A DNA stretch of 64,000 nt from CAXMST01 sp963700785 (GCA_963700785.1 CAVOYZ010000010.1:1-64000); one strand, 5' to 3'; positions 54,103-62,660 are shown, counted from the first letter of the stretch. Translations and numbers: made by a program. The notes: generated by a model from the sequence alone, not told the origin.

Positions 54103-55455
54103 TCAGGGGCAGTCCGGGCCGGGCGTCAGCTCGTACGGCTTGAAGTCCTCGAACGGCGGGTGCGGGTGCTCCGTCCATGAGCACTGCTGCGTCTCGAACG
54201 GGTTCGAGGTCACGTAGCCGAGCAGGTCGCCGAGCTGCTGGTCGGGGTCGCCGAGGCTGGCGCCTGTTCCGGCTGCCGGCGGCGCCGGCGCCGGGCAGGT
54301 CGGGTAGAGGAACGCGTCCGTCGCCGAGCTGCTCGGATCGAACGTCGAGCTGCTGTTGCCGGCGTAGCAGTTACCGCTGCCCGAGCCGTCGCTGAAGTAG
54401 TCGACCGCGTTCGTGTCGGTTCCACCGCGACCGTTCGTGTTGTTGGTCATCGTGTTGTCGGTCGAGATCGCATCGTCGCCGTCGTTGAAGGGGTCCGAGA
54501 AGACCGCGGTGCCCCACTTGAAGTTGCCGAAGATCTCGTTGTCCTTGACGACGGTGTTGTCGGTCCCGAACAGCAGCACCCCGACGCCGGTCGGGTAGTT
54601 GATCGGGTTGCCCCCGACCTCGCCGAGGCCGCCGGTGCCGACGGTGCCGACCGGCGAGTTCGGCAGGAAGTAGTTGAAGTTGTTCCAGAAGATGTAGTTG
54701 TCCCGGATGACGCTGTCGCCGGCCGGCTCGTAGGGCTCGACGTCGAGCGTGTTCGGGGCGATCCCGGCTCCGTTGTTATAGAAATAGGAGTCCTTGATCG
54801 TCACGTAGTGGGAGTTCGTCCCCGAGAAGCCGAGCACGTTCTTGTAGCTCTCCAGCTTCTTCAGGACGTTCTTCTTCGGGTTCTTGTTCTGAACCGGCGT
54901 CGCGCCGACGTAGTAGCCGGAGTCGCCGTGGCCCCAGGCCTCCGACTTGCTCATCTCGCCGCCCTTGCAGTCGAAGGCGTAGAGCCCGTAGGAGCGGTTG
55001 AACTTCGCCCGCAGGTTGCTCATCGTGTAGTTCTTGCAGTCGTGGTAGAAGAACCCGTTGGTCGCGTAGTTCTGCGCGGTCATGTTCTTGACCGTCACGT
55101 TCTTGGCGCCGATCACCTCGACGCCGTTCTGCGCCAGTCCGTTCTCGTTCTTGGCGTTCTTGCCCTCGAGGACGACCTTCTTCGCGTTCTTCTTCGTGCC
55201 CTTGATCGTCAGGCCGTTGTACTTGGACCCGTCGACGATCACGCCCTCCTTGTAGGTCCCGGGCTTGACCTTGACCGTCGCATTCTTCTTGCCCTTGAGC
55301 TTGTCGACCGCCTTCTGGATCTTCTTCTGGTCACAGCCGAACTTGCAGACGGTGAGCGTCTTGTTCTTCTTCTTGGCTGCGGCGGTGGCCGGCAGCGCGA
55401 CGGTCAGCCCCGCCAGGGCGAACATCGTGCAGGCGACGATCAGAAACCTCTTCAT
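54103..55455 (-). CDS. secreted right-handed parallel beta-helix protein
   Basis: 450 aa. Signal peptide MKRFLIVACTMFALAGLTVA, then a short Lys-rich stretch and CKFGCDQKKIQKAVDKLKG, the usual entry to pectate-lyase-like beta-helix folds. Repeats such as NGVEVIGAKNVTVKNMTAQN, NYTMSNLRAKFNRSYGLYAF and VIRDNYIFWNN are NosD/PbH1-like coils. The last 100 residues are Gly/Ser/Pro-rich. First gene of the copper operon. It may bind carbohydrate or act as a periplasmic or surface scaffold; no catalytic residues can be assigned. Confidence 0.88.
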   Translation of the reverse strand: MKRFLIVACTMFALAGLTVALPATAAAKKKNKTLTVCKFGCDQKKIQKAVDKLKGKKNATVKVKPGTYKEGVIVDGSKYNGLTIKGTKKNAKKVVLEGKNAKNENGLAQNGVEVIGAKNVTVKNMTAQNYATNGFFYHDCKNYTMSNLRAKFNRSYGLYAFDCKGGEMSKSEAWGHGDSGYYVGATPVQNKNPKKNVLKKLESYKNVLGFSGTNSHYVTIKDSYFYNNGAGIAPNTLDVEPYEPAGDSVIRDNYIFWNNFNYFLPNSPVGTVGTGGLGEVGGNPINYPTGVGVLLFGTDNTVVKDNEIFGNFKWGTAVFSDPFNDGDDAISTDNTMTNNTNGRGGTDTNAVDYFSDGSGSGNCYAGNSSSTFDPSSSATDAFLYPTCPAPAPPAAGTGASLGDPDQQLGDLLGYVTSNPFETQQCSWTEHPHPPFEDFKPYELTPGPDCP

Positions 55456-55575
55456 GAAAATCCAAACCTCGATCGGTGTCGTGTTTCCGATCCCCGCGGG
55501 ACCGATTGCTTTCCCCCCAACGCTAAGACCCGCAACCTACCACGGCGACGAAAGTTGCGGTCCCCGCCGAACCGC

Positions 55576-57618
55576 TCAGGAGCCGACGTCCTCCTGCTCG
55601 TCGATCGCGATCGCGTAGCGGTCCCGCTCGCACTCCCTGAGGTGGGCGATGATCTGCTCGGACGCGTGCTCGACCGCGACCGTGCTCAGCAGACCTAGAT
55701 CCGCGAGGTGGCGAAGCTCGCGCTCGGAGGCGAGCCGACCGAGATCGGCGGCGTAGTGGCGCTCGGCGCTTGCGACCGCGACCCGGTCCGCGTTCTCGAT
55801 CAGCCGGTGCAGGTCCTCGATCGACTTGCCCCGCCATCGCTCGAATCGTCCGCGTGCCCGGTCGATGGCCGGATCGGGCACCGCTCCGCAGCGGGCGAGT
55901 ACCTCGATCGCCTCGGCCGCATCGCCGGTGGCGCGGATCCTCGCGCTCGCATCACGGAACGCGAGCTCGACCCACTTCTCGGCGGTGAGCCTGCCGCCGT
56001 GGATCCGGCGCGCCGTCGCATAGACGATCCGGCCGACCCCGCGGACCTCGAACAGACCCCGATGCGGCTCGCGGCCGAGCTGCAGCTCGTCGAGCACGTC
56101 CTCGAGGGCGTAGAGGGCAACCCGGCCGTGCCACTGAGGCACGAGCCCCTCGTCGATCAGCTCCTCGAGGGTCCGGCGCTCGACGGCGAGCCCGCGCCGG
56201 AGCAGCGCCTGGTAGTGCTCGTCCTCGCTCATCTCCAGCGCCGCGATCTCGTCGGCGGCCGCCTGCTCGACCTCGCGGAGCCGTGCCTCGATCTCGGCGT
56301 TGGCAGCGATCTCGTGCAGTTCCTCTCGCGCGGCCGCGGCACCGTCGAAACGCGCCGCCGCGGCGACGAAGCGGCCGACGCGGTCCGGCCGGTCGAGGCC
56401 GAGGTAGCGGACCAGGGCCCCGATCGTCGTCGCGTTGATCAGCAGGCTCGCGATGACCACCGCGGCGGTCATCGCGATGAACGTCTCCTGCTCGGGCAGC
56501 GCATCGGGGATCGCCAGCGCCAGCGCCAGCGCGACCCCGCCCCGCAATCCGCCCCAGACGAGGACCAGTTCGTTGTGTCGGCCGATCTCGGGAATCCGGG
56601 CCAGCCGGGTGACGAGCGGCATCACCGCGAAGATCGCCAGCGGCCGGGTGATCGCCACGGCGGCGACGGCGAGCGCGATCGCGTCGAGGTTGTCGAGGAT
56701 CAGCCCGGCGTCGATCACGACCCCGATCAGGAGGAAGAGCACGCCGTTGGCGATGAATGCGACCGACTCCCAGAACGCGTGCCAGGTCTGGACCTCCTCT
56801 TTCGGGATCAAGGTGTGGGCGAACGCGGCCAGCACCAACCCGGCCGAGACCGACGCCATGACCCCGCTGAAACCGAAGATCTCCTCGCCGGCGGCGAACG
56901 CCCCGTAGGCGAGCGCGACGGTCAGCGCCGTCGAGGGCAGCCGCCCGAGGCGGCCGGCGATCTCGGCCACCCCGAGGCCAAGAGCCGTGCCGAGCGCGAC
57001 TCCACCTACGAACACCCAGAGGAACTGCAACACGCCCTCGGCGACGCCGACCTGCTCGGTGCCGAGCGCGGCGACGAGCAGGATGTTGAAGAGGACGATC
57101 GCGATCCCGTCGTTGAGCAGCGACTCACCCTCGACCAGCACCAGCAGCCGGTTCGGCACGCCGAGCTCACGGAAGGTCGCGGTGACGGCGACGGGATCAG
57201 TCGCCGAGATCAGGGCACCGAAGAGCAGCGCCGCGGTCAGACTGATGCCGAGGCCGAAGTGGACCATCAGCCCGACCAGCACGGTGGCGATTACGAGGGC
57301 GACGACCGCGAGCGCCAGGATCGGGACCAGGTTCTTGACGAACACCCGGGCCGGGAGGGCGAGGGCCGCCTCGAAGACGAGCGCCGGCAGGAAGGCGAAC
57401 AGCAGCACGTCGTGGAACGTCTCCCCCTCGATCGGCAGCTCGACGCCGGCCCCGCGGGCCAGCTCGCCGGCCACGAAGCCGACGATCACCAGCAGCAGGG
57501 TCAGCGGCACCCGGGTGCGACGGGTCAGGACCGCGAGCAGCGAGGCGATCGCGAGCAGCACCGAGACCGCCAGGGTGACCTCGGCGATCCCGTCGATTAC
57601 GACCTCTCCGAGCGGCAT
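55576..57618 (-). CDS. CPA1-family Na+/H+ antiporter with long cytoplasmic domain
   Basis: 680 aa. About 12 membrane segments in the first 400 residues. Family motifs: FAFLPALVFEAAL, ISATDPVAVTATFRELG (ion-site aspartate), EGESLLNDGIAIVLF and VWGGLRGGVALALAL. A hydrophilic C-terminal domain of about 270 residues contains long Glu/Arg/Ala-rich helices, as in NhaP/SOS1-like proteins. TACGCT (minus strand, 57626-57631) ends seven bases before the ATG. The 120-base gap to the beta-helix gene downstream holds no gene; I cannot place the promoter of that operon confidently in it. Confidence 0.94.
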   Translation of the reverse strand: MPLGEVVIDGIAEVTLAVSVLLAIASLLAVLTRRTRVPLTLLLVIVGFVAGELARGAGVELPIEGETFHDVLLFAFLPALVFEAALALPARVFVKNLVPILALAVVALVIATVLVGLMVHFGLGISLTAALLFGALISATDPVAVTATFRELGVPNRLLVLVEGESLLNDGIAIVLFNILLVAALGTEQVGVAEGVLQFLWVFVGGVALGTALGLGVAEIAGRLGRLPSTALTVALAYGAFAAGEEIFGFSGVMASVSAGLVLAAFAHTLIPKEEVQTWHAFWESVAFIANGVLFLLIGVVIDAGLILDNLDAIALAVAAVAITRPLAIFAVMPLVTRLARIPEIGRHNELVLVWGGLRGGVALALALAIPDALPEQETFIAMTAAVVIASLLINATTIGALVRYLGLDRPDRVGRFVAAAARFDGAAAAREELHEIAANAEIEARLREVEQAAADEIAALEMSEDEHYQALLRRGLAVERRTLEELIDEGLVPQWHGRVALYALEDVLDELQLGREPHRGLFEVRGVGRIVYATARRIHGGRLTAEKWVELAFRDASARIRATGDAAEAIEVLARCGAVPDPAIDRARGRFERWRGKSIEDLHRLIENADRVAVASAERHYAADLGRLASERELRHLADLGLLSTVAVEHASEQIIAHLRECERDRYAIAIDEQEDVGS

Positions 57619-57625
57619 CGCGGCG

Positions 57626-57631
57626 AGCGTA
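57626..57631 (-). promoter_or_regulatory. antiporter -10, leaderless configuration
   Basis: Minus-strand TACGCT, seven bases before the ATG at 57618; -35 not evident. Confidence 0.3.
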
Positions 57632-57671
57632 CCGTCCGCCGGCCCGGGGTGAGCGGGCCGGCCTGGCCCCG

Positions 57672-59483
57672 TCAGCCCTCGTAGAGGGCGTCCACCTCGC
57701 CGGCGTACTTATCGGCCACCACGTTGCGCTTGACCTTCATCGTCGGCGTCAACTCGCCGCCCTCCTGAGAAAGGTCCTGGGGCAGGATCTTGATCTTCTT
57801 CACCTGCTCGACCCGGGCGAACTTCTCGTTGATCCCGTCGATGTGCGCCAGGATCGACGCCTTCACGTCGGGGTTACCGGCAATCGCCTCGGGATCCTCG
57901 GGCAGACCGTTCTCCTTCGCGTACTTGACCGCCTCCTCGGGGTCGAGCGTCACCAGGGCGACCAGGTACGGTCGCCGGTCACCGATCACCACGCACTGGC
58001 TGACCATCGGGTGTTGCTTGATCTCCGCCTCGAGGTTGGCGGGGGTGATGTTCTTGCCTCCGGCGGTGATGATGATGTCCTTCTTGCGGCCGGTGATCTT
58101 CAGGAACCCCTCGGAGTCGACCTCGCCGATGTCGCCGGTGTGCAGCCAGCCGTCGACCAGGGTCTCTGCAGTCGCCTCCTCGTTCTTGTAGTAGCCCTGG
58201 AAGATGTTCGGGCCCTTGATCAGGACCTCGCCGTCCTCGGCGATCTTGATCTCGCAGGCGTCAAGCGCCCGCCCGACGGTGCCGATCTTGAACGCCTCGG
58301 GAGTCGAGATCGTGGCGGCGGTCGAGGTCTCGGTCATCCCGTAGCCCTCGAGGATCAGCACCCCGGCGGCGTCGAAGAAGCGCAGGATCTCCGGGTTGAT
58401 CGGCGCCGCTCCCGTCAGGCACTGACTGATGTTGGCGCCAAAGGCGCCACGGATCTTCGAGAGGACCATCTTGTCGGCGAGGTCGTACTGCCTTTGCAGC
58501 AAAAAGCCGGGCTCCTTGCCGGCCCGCTGCTGCTCGCGCACCCGCGTGCCCACCCGCACAGCCCAGTCGAAGATCACCTTCTTGACGCCGCCCGATTTCT
58601 CGACGTCGGAGGTGACGGCGGTGTAGATCTTCTCGAAGATCCGCGGCACCGAGGGGAAGTAGTGGGGGTTGACCTCGGAGAGGTTCGGGATGATCTTCAG
58701 CGGATCGCGCTCCCAGTAGGCGATCACGCCGCCGACGTCGATGCTGCCGAGCTGGATCAGCAGGGCGAATGAGTGCGCAAGCGGCAGGAACAGGTAGACG
58801 GTCTGCCCCGGCTCGATCACGGCCGCGCGCTGGGTCATGCTCACCATCTCGCGGTAGTTGCCGTGGCTGATCACGCAGCCCTTCGGCGGGCCGGTGGTGC
58901 CGGACGTGTAGATGAAGGTGCAGATGTCGTCGGTGGTCACCGACGAGTAGCGCTGCTTCCACTCGGAGTCGTCACGACCCTCGCCGCGGGCCGAGAGCTG
59001 GGCCATCGAGATCGTGTCGTCGGTCTCGCCCTCGATCAGGATCACGTGCTCGAGCTTCGGCAGGGTGTCGCGCACCCGGCGCACCTTGTCGAGCTGCTCG
59101 GCGTCCTCGACGATCACCGCCCTGGCGTCGGAGTTCTCGAGCACGTACTGGCACTCCTCGGGCGAGTTGGTCTGGTAGATCGGCACCACGGTCGCGCCCG
59201 CGGTCAGCGCCGCGAAATCGAAGTAGGTCCACTCGGGCCGGGTGTTGGCGAGGATCGAGACCTTGTCGCCCTTCTCGATCCCGAGGTCGATCAGGCCGAG
59301 CGACAGCCTGCGGACGGTCTCGCCCACCTCCCGGTAGCTGCGATCGACCCAGACGCCCGACTCGTTCTTGTACTTGACCGCCGTCTGGCTGCCGTACCGC
59401 TCCGCCGCCAACGGCAGCAGGTCGGCGAGCGTCGCGCTATCGGTTCCCCCGGTCGTCTCCGCACCTGCGGTCGCGGCCTCCAT
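57672..59483 (-). CDS. long-chain fatty acid-CoA ligase (AMP-forming)
   Basis: 603 aa. P-loop-like FIYTSGTTGPPKGCVISH, GYGMTETSTAAT, GWLHTGDIGEVDSEGFLKITGRKKDIIITAGGKN are the adenylate-forming motifs; the last covers the hinge. Overall pattern as in FadD15-type ligases that activate long-chain acids. A Shine-Dalgarno GAGAGGGCGAGG precedes the ATG at 59483, and a TACACT element lies about 48 bases upstream. Confidence 0.95.
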   Translation of the reverse strand: MEAATAGAETTGGTDSATLADLLPLAAERYGSQTAVKYKNESGVWVDRSYREVGETVRRLSLGLIDLGIEKGDKVSILANTRPEWTYFDFAALTAGATVVPIYQTNSPEECQYVLENSDARAVIVEDAEQLDKVRRVRDTLPKLEHVILIEGETDDTISMAQLSARGEGRDDSEWKQRYSSVTTDDICTFIYTSGTTGPPKGCVISHGNYREMVSMTQRAAVIEPGQTVYLFLPLAHSFALLIQLGSIDVGGVIAYWERDPLKIIPNLSEVNPHYFPSVPRIFEKIYTAVTSDVEKSGGVKKVIFDWAVRVGTRVREQQRAGKEPGFLLQRQYDLADKMVLSKIRGAFGANISQCLTGAAPINPEILRFFDAAGVLILEGYGMTETSTAATISTPEAFKIGTVGRALDACEIKIAEDGEVLIKGPNIFQGYYKNEEATAETLVDGWLHTGDIGEVDSEGFLKITGRKKDIIITAGGKNITPANLEAEIKQHPMVSQCVVIGDRRPYLVALVTLDPEEAVKYAKENGLPEDPEAIAGNPDVKASILAHIDGINEKFARVEQVKKIKILPQDLSQEGGELTPTMKVKRNVVADKYAGEVDALYEG

Positions 59484-59531
59484 CCTCGCCCTCTCCTCTC
59501 GTCACGTCCGGGCCGGGTCGGCCCCCCGGGG

Positions 59532-59537
59532 AGTGTA
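59532..59537 (-). promoter_or_regulatory. candidate -10 for the acyl-CoA ligase gene
   Basis: Minus-strand TACACT, identical to the rpsL -10. It gives a leader of about 42 bases containing the Shine-Dalgarno. Confidence 0.4.
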
Positions 59538-59632
59538 TGCATGAGCGAGCGGCCGGCGCACCCGGACAGCGGCCTCGCATGCGATCGCCTCGCGCTCGGG
59601 GGTGCGCGGCCCGCCGCGCACGGCTGATCCTC

Positions 59633-59809
59633 TCAGGCGGCTCGCTTGCCGGAGTCGGCCTGAAGCTGGCGGAGCGAGCTCGCGAACAGGGTCTTGTCGA
59701 TGCGTCCGTGCAGGATCGGAACCCCCATCTGCAAGCACCTGGCGATCACCTCCTGCCGTTTCATCTGGACCTCGTCGGCCAGCTCGGTCGGCGTCAGGTG
59801 ATTGGCCAA
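59633..59809 (-). CDS. small helix-turn-helix protein
   Basis: 58 aa from TTG 59807-59809 (MANHLTPTELADEVQMKRQ), with AGGAGGAGG upstream. The body (LADEVQMKRQEVIARCLQMGVPILHGRIDKTLFASSL) reads as a short HTH, MerR/IF2-N-like. An earlier in-frame ATG (59914) would lie upstream of the promoter at 59860-59887, so the TTG is preferred. Located between the acyl-CoA ligase and the Nif3 gene. It could regulate either; no target can be assigned. Confidence 0.75.
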   Translation of the reverse strand: MANHLTPTELADEVQMKRQEVIARCLQMGVPILHGRIDKTLFASSLRQLQADSGKRAA

Positions 59810-59859
59810 GATGCGTCCTCCTCCTGCGGGTTGCCGCTGATCCTCTCGCGTCCGCCGAA

Positions 59860-59887
59860 GGTATATCGCTTGTGGCGGATGTGTCAA
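59860..59887 (-). promoter_or_regulatory. strong promoter for the small HTH gene
   Basis: Minus strand: TTGACA (59882-59887), 16-base spacer, TATACC (59860-59865). Predicted start near 59853, leader about 45 bases with a strong Shine-Dalgarno. Confidence 0.7.
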
Positions 59888-59933
59888 GGCCGATTTCGCC
59901 CAATTTGCGGGCATCGGACCGGCGCTGCCGCCG

Positions 59934-60697
59934 CTAGACCGGGTTCGGCACGTCGATGAACTCCGCGCTGACGCCGAACCGATCGGCGATCAGCTCGCCG
60001 AGCCGCCGGATCCCGAGCGTCTCGGTCGCGTGGTGCCCGGCGGCGTAGAAGTGGATGCCGCCCTCGCGGGCGTCGGCGGTCACGTGCTCGGCGGGCTCGC
60101 CGGTCAGCAGGGCGTCGAGGCCGAGGGCGACGGCCTCATGCGTGTAGGAGGCGCCGGCTCCCGAGACGAAGCCGACGGTGCTGATCGGATCGGGTCCGGC
60201 GCCGAGCACCTGCGGCTCGCGATCCAGCAGGGTGCCGATCCGGGAGTTGAGCTCGGCGGCCGAGATCGGCTCCGGCGCGGTGCCGACCACGCCGATCGCG
60301 CGGCCACGGGCCGCGGCGAAGCCGGCCGTCGGCTCGAAACCCAGCGCCCGGCAGAGCAGGGCGTTGTTGCCGACCTCGGGGTGGGCGTCGAGCGGCAGGT
60401 GGTAGGCGGCGACGGTCAGCCCATGGTCAGCGCGGCGCGCAGTCGCGCCGCCATCTGCTCGCTCAGAGCCCTCGGCAGGAACTCCCAGAAGAGCCCGTGA
60501 TGGACGGCCAGCAGGTCGGCGTCGGCGGCGATCGCCCGCTCGATCAGCTCGAGGTGGGCCGAGACCCCGGTGACGATCTTGCGAACCTCGCGACGCCCGG
60601 GCACCTGCATCCCGTTCGGCCCGTAGTCGTCGAACTCGTCGACCGCGAGCAGATCGTCGCACCAGCCGAGGATCTCGTCGCGGTCGGCAGAGCTCAT
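59934..60697 (-). CDS. Nif3-like dinuclear metal centre protein, frameshifted
   Basis: About 254 aa once one missing base near 60428 is restored (GCGCTGACC, probably one G short of CTGGACC). The first part is MSSADRDEILGWCDDLL, DYGPNGMQVPG and LLAVHHGLFWEF (metal-binding HH). The second part, in another frame, is DHGLTVAAYHLPLDAH, VSGAGASY, LLTGEPAEH and FYAAGHHATETLG. Both halves are consecutive segments of the Nif3/YbgI family. Biochemical role of the family is unsettled. Start ATG 60695-60697. Confidence 0.9.
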
Positions 60698-60810
60698 CGG
60701 CGGCGATCTTTGCACGGCAACGGCCGCCGTGGAGCCGAGCATGGGCAATTCGTCCAGTCGGGGCCAAGAAGGTGTTGTCGCGGGTGCGCGATCCCGATGC
60801 GGGACCTGCG

Positions 60811-61365
60811 ATGACCACGCGGAGAGCCCCAATCCTGTTGGCGGCGGCACTGGCCGCCTGTGCGCTGATCGCCGTGCTCGGCTCGACGGCGACCGCGTCG
60901 GCCGCCTGCAAGTCCGCCGATCAGGCCGCGCACAAGCTGACCAGCAAGAAGGCCCGCAAGGCGACCCTCTGCCTGATCAACAAGCAGCGGGCCAAGCACC
61001 GGGCTCCGAAGCTGAAGGCGAAGTACTCGCTCCGCAAGGCGGCCAAGCGGCACACCCGGAGGATGCTGAAGAAGAGCTGCTACTCGCACACCTGCCCCGG
61101 CGAGGCCGACCTCGTGGGACGGATCAACGCCACCGGCTATCTGCCCTGCGGGTGCGCCTGGGGCGTGGGCGAGAACATCGCCTACGGATTCGGGGGGCGA
61201 AGCAGTCCCAGGGCGATCGTCAAGGCCTGGATGAAGTCGCCGGCGCACCGGTCGAACATCCTCAGCCGCTCCTTCGAGCACATCGGCGTCGGGATCAAGC
61301 GCGGGGCTCCCGTCGGCAGCGGGCCCGCCGCCACCTACACGACCACCTTCGGCTACCGGCGCTGA
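60811..61365 (+). CDS. secreted CAP-domain (SCP-like) protein
   Basis: 184 aa from ATG 60811 (MTTRRAPILLAAALAACALI, signal peptide). CAP motifs: CLINKQRAKHRAPKL, SYSHT-like SCYSHTCPGEADL, GENIAYGFG, AWMKSPAHRSNILSRSFEHIGVGI, and TYTTTFGY. Typical of bacterial extracellular CAP proteins of unknown activity. Its Cys pairs (C61-type in the N-terminal and GYLPCGC) suggest disulfides. Divergent from the Nif3 gene. A strong hairpin follows the stop. Confidence 0.92.
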   Translation: MTTRRAPILLAAALAACALIAVLGSTATASAACKSADQAAHKLTSKKARKATLCLINKQRAKHRAPKLKAKYSLRKAAKRHTRRMLKKSCYSHTCPGEADLVGRINATGYLPCGCAWGVGENIAYGFGGRSSPRAIVKAWMKSPAHRSNILSRSFEHIGVGIKRGAPVGSGPAATYTTTFGYRR

Positions 61366-61429
61366 CCGGTCCCTGCCCGGCGCCCTGCCCGGCAACGAAC
61401 TTCACCTCCCAACTCATATCTCCTGGTCA

Positions 61430-61462
61430 GCGTTCCGGCCCCGCACCGCGGGGCCGGAACGC
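61430..61462. terminator. 15-bp perfect hairpin between CAP gene and next gene
   Basis: 61430-61444 pairs perfectly with 61448-61462 around the loop ACC (arms GCGTTCCGGCCCCGC and GCGGGGCCGGAACGC). There is no U-tract, so it would be an I-shaped actinobacterial terminator, or a protein-binding palindrome 42 bases before the next -10. Confidence 0.7.
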
Positions 61463-61503
61463 GTTCGCGCCGACTCTGAGGCCGGCCCGGCTGCCGCGCC
61501 GAA

Positions 61504-61509
61504 TACGAT
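61504..61509 (+). promoter_or_regulatory. -10 for the gene at 61516, leaderless configuration
   Basis: TACGAT ends six bases before ATG 61516 (three before the alternative GTG 61513). Confidence 0.45.
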
Positions 61510-61515
61510 GGGGTG

Positions 61516-61785
61516 ATGGCTGAGCCCACTCCCAAGGCCCCGGCGGCTGCAGCGATCGACGGCGGCTTCGTCGAGTCGCTGATGGACACCGATCTCTACT
61601 CGATCGGCGCCTACTTCTGCGATCAGAACCCCGGGCTCGTCGACGAGGTCGTCGAGCGCAGCGCCGAGATCGAGGCGGCCGGCCTCCGCGACTGGGCCGA
61701 GCGCGAGCGGATGGCGGTCGAGGAGGCGTTCGGCCTGCTGCTCACCGGGCTCGCCGTCCGCTACTACAAGGCCGTCACCGGCTGA
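61516..61785 (+). CDS. small soluble protein of unknown function
   Basis: 89 aa: MAEPTPKAPAAAAIDGGF, then MDTDLYSIGAYFCDQNPG, a Glu/Arg-rich helix (EVVERSAEIEAAGLRDWAERERMAVEEAF) and LLLTGLAVRYYKAVTG. Predicted all-helical and acidic, no signal peptide. No family recognised. Followed after 20 bases by the DsbA-like gene, so probably cotranscribed. Confidence 0.7.
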   Translation: MAEPTPKAPAAAAIDGGFVESLMDTDLYSIGAYFCDQNPGLVDEVVERSAEIEAAGLRDWAERERMAVEEAFGLLLTGLAVRYYKAVTG

Positions 61786-61805
61786 CCTGCGGCCGAGCCG
61801 TCGAG

Positions 61806-62486
61806 ATGCGCAACCGCTGGATCCCGATCACTTTCCTGACCCTCGGCGCGATTGGCGTGATTGCCCTCGTCGTCTCGATCTCGGTCGGGGAGCAGGGCCG
61901 GCAGACGATCCGCCTCGACGAGACCGGGGAGGTGCAGGAGCTGATCGCCGGGATTCGCCAGCTCGACAGCCGGCTCGGCGATTCCGACGCGCCGGTGACG
62001 ATCAACCTGTTCATCGACGTCCAGTGCCGCGTCTGCGCCGACTATGCGCGCGAGGTGGTGAACCCGGTGATCGCCGACTACGTTCGGACCGGGGAGGCGC
62101 AGATCATCCTCCGCCATCGTCCGGTCGGGACGAAGCCGGCGACCCTGGGGGCGTTCGGAACCCTGGCGGCGGCTGAGCAGGATCGCGGCTGGCAGTACGC
62201 GGAGATCTTCATGCGGAACCTCGACCAGGTGCCCGAGCTCGGCGTCGACGAGGACTTCCTCAACGAGGTCGCGGCCGTCACCCCGAAGCTCGATACCGGG
62301 CAGTGGGAGCAGGACGTGCTCGACGAGGACGTCCGCGCCCAGGCTCAGGCCGACGACGAGTTGGCCGCCGAGCTCCGGATCCCCGGCGACACGGCGCTCG
62401 TGATCGAGGGCGCGAGTGGCTCAGAGACGCTCGAGCGGGCGCCGCCGCTGGCGGACGTGATCGCAGCGATCGAGCGCGTCCGGTGA
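61806..62486 (+). CDS. membrane-anchored DsbA/thioredoxin-like protein
   Basis: 226 aa. N-terminal membrane anchor (ITFLTLGAIGVIALVVSISV, about 8-27). The thioredoxin fold starts at SDAPVTINLFIDVQCRVCADYAREV with the active-site C74-x-x-C77 (CRVC). The long helical insertion and ELRIPGDTALVIEG match the Thioredoxin_4/DsbG-like group. The usual conserved GTPAF-type cis-Pro loop reads RIPGDTALVI. Likely extracytoplasmic disulfide exchange, possibly for the Cys-containing CAP protein nearby. Confidence 0.88.
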   Translation: MRNRWIPITFLTLGAIGVIALVVSISVGEQGRQTIRLDETGEVQELIAGIRQLDSRLGDSDAPVTINLFIDVQCRVCADYAREVVNPVIADYVRTGEAQIILRHRPVGTKPATLGAFGTLAAAEQDRGWQYAEIFMRNLDQVPELGVDEDFLNEVAAVTPKLDTGQWEQDVLDEDVRAQAQADDELAAELRIPGDTALVIEGASGSETLERAPPLADVIAAIERVR

Positions 62487-62530
62487 GCCTCGTTCCCGGA
62501 TCGCTGATGCCTGCCATACTCCCGCCACCT

Positions 62531-62604
62531 CGGGGCGTGGCGCAGCCTGGTAGCGCGCACCGTTCGGGTCGGTGAGGTCCCCGGTTCGAATCCGGGCGCC
62601 CCGA
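62531..62604 (+). tRNA. tRNA-Pro (anticodon CGG)
   Basis: A full cloverleaf can be read: acceptor CGGGGCG/CGCCCCG, D-arm GCGCAGCCTGGTAGCGC, anticodon loop TTCGGGT with CGG at 34-36, T-arm CCCCGGTTCGAATCCGGG, discriminator A. CCA is not encoded. A CATACT element lies 10 bases upstream. Confidence 0.97.
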
Positions 62605-62660
62605 TTGCCTTCACCTCGCGGCCCGCGCGGAGGAACCGGTGGGCGACGACCCGGCCGGTG

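Noticed and set aside
59810..59914. Longer N-terminus for the small HTH protein from ATG 59914
   Set aside because: It would start upstream of the TTGACA/TATACC promoter; the TTG at 59809 has a strong Shine-Dalgarno.
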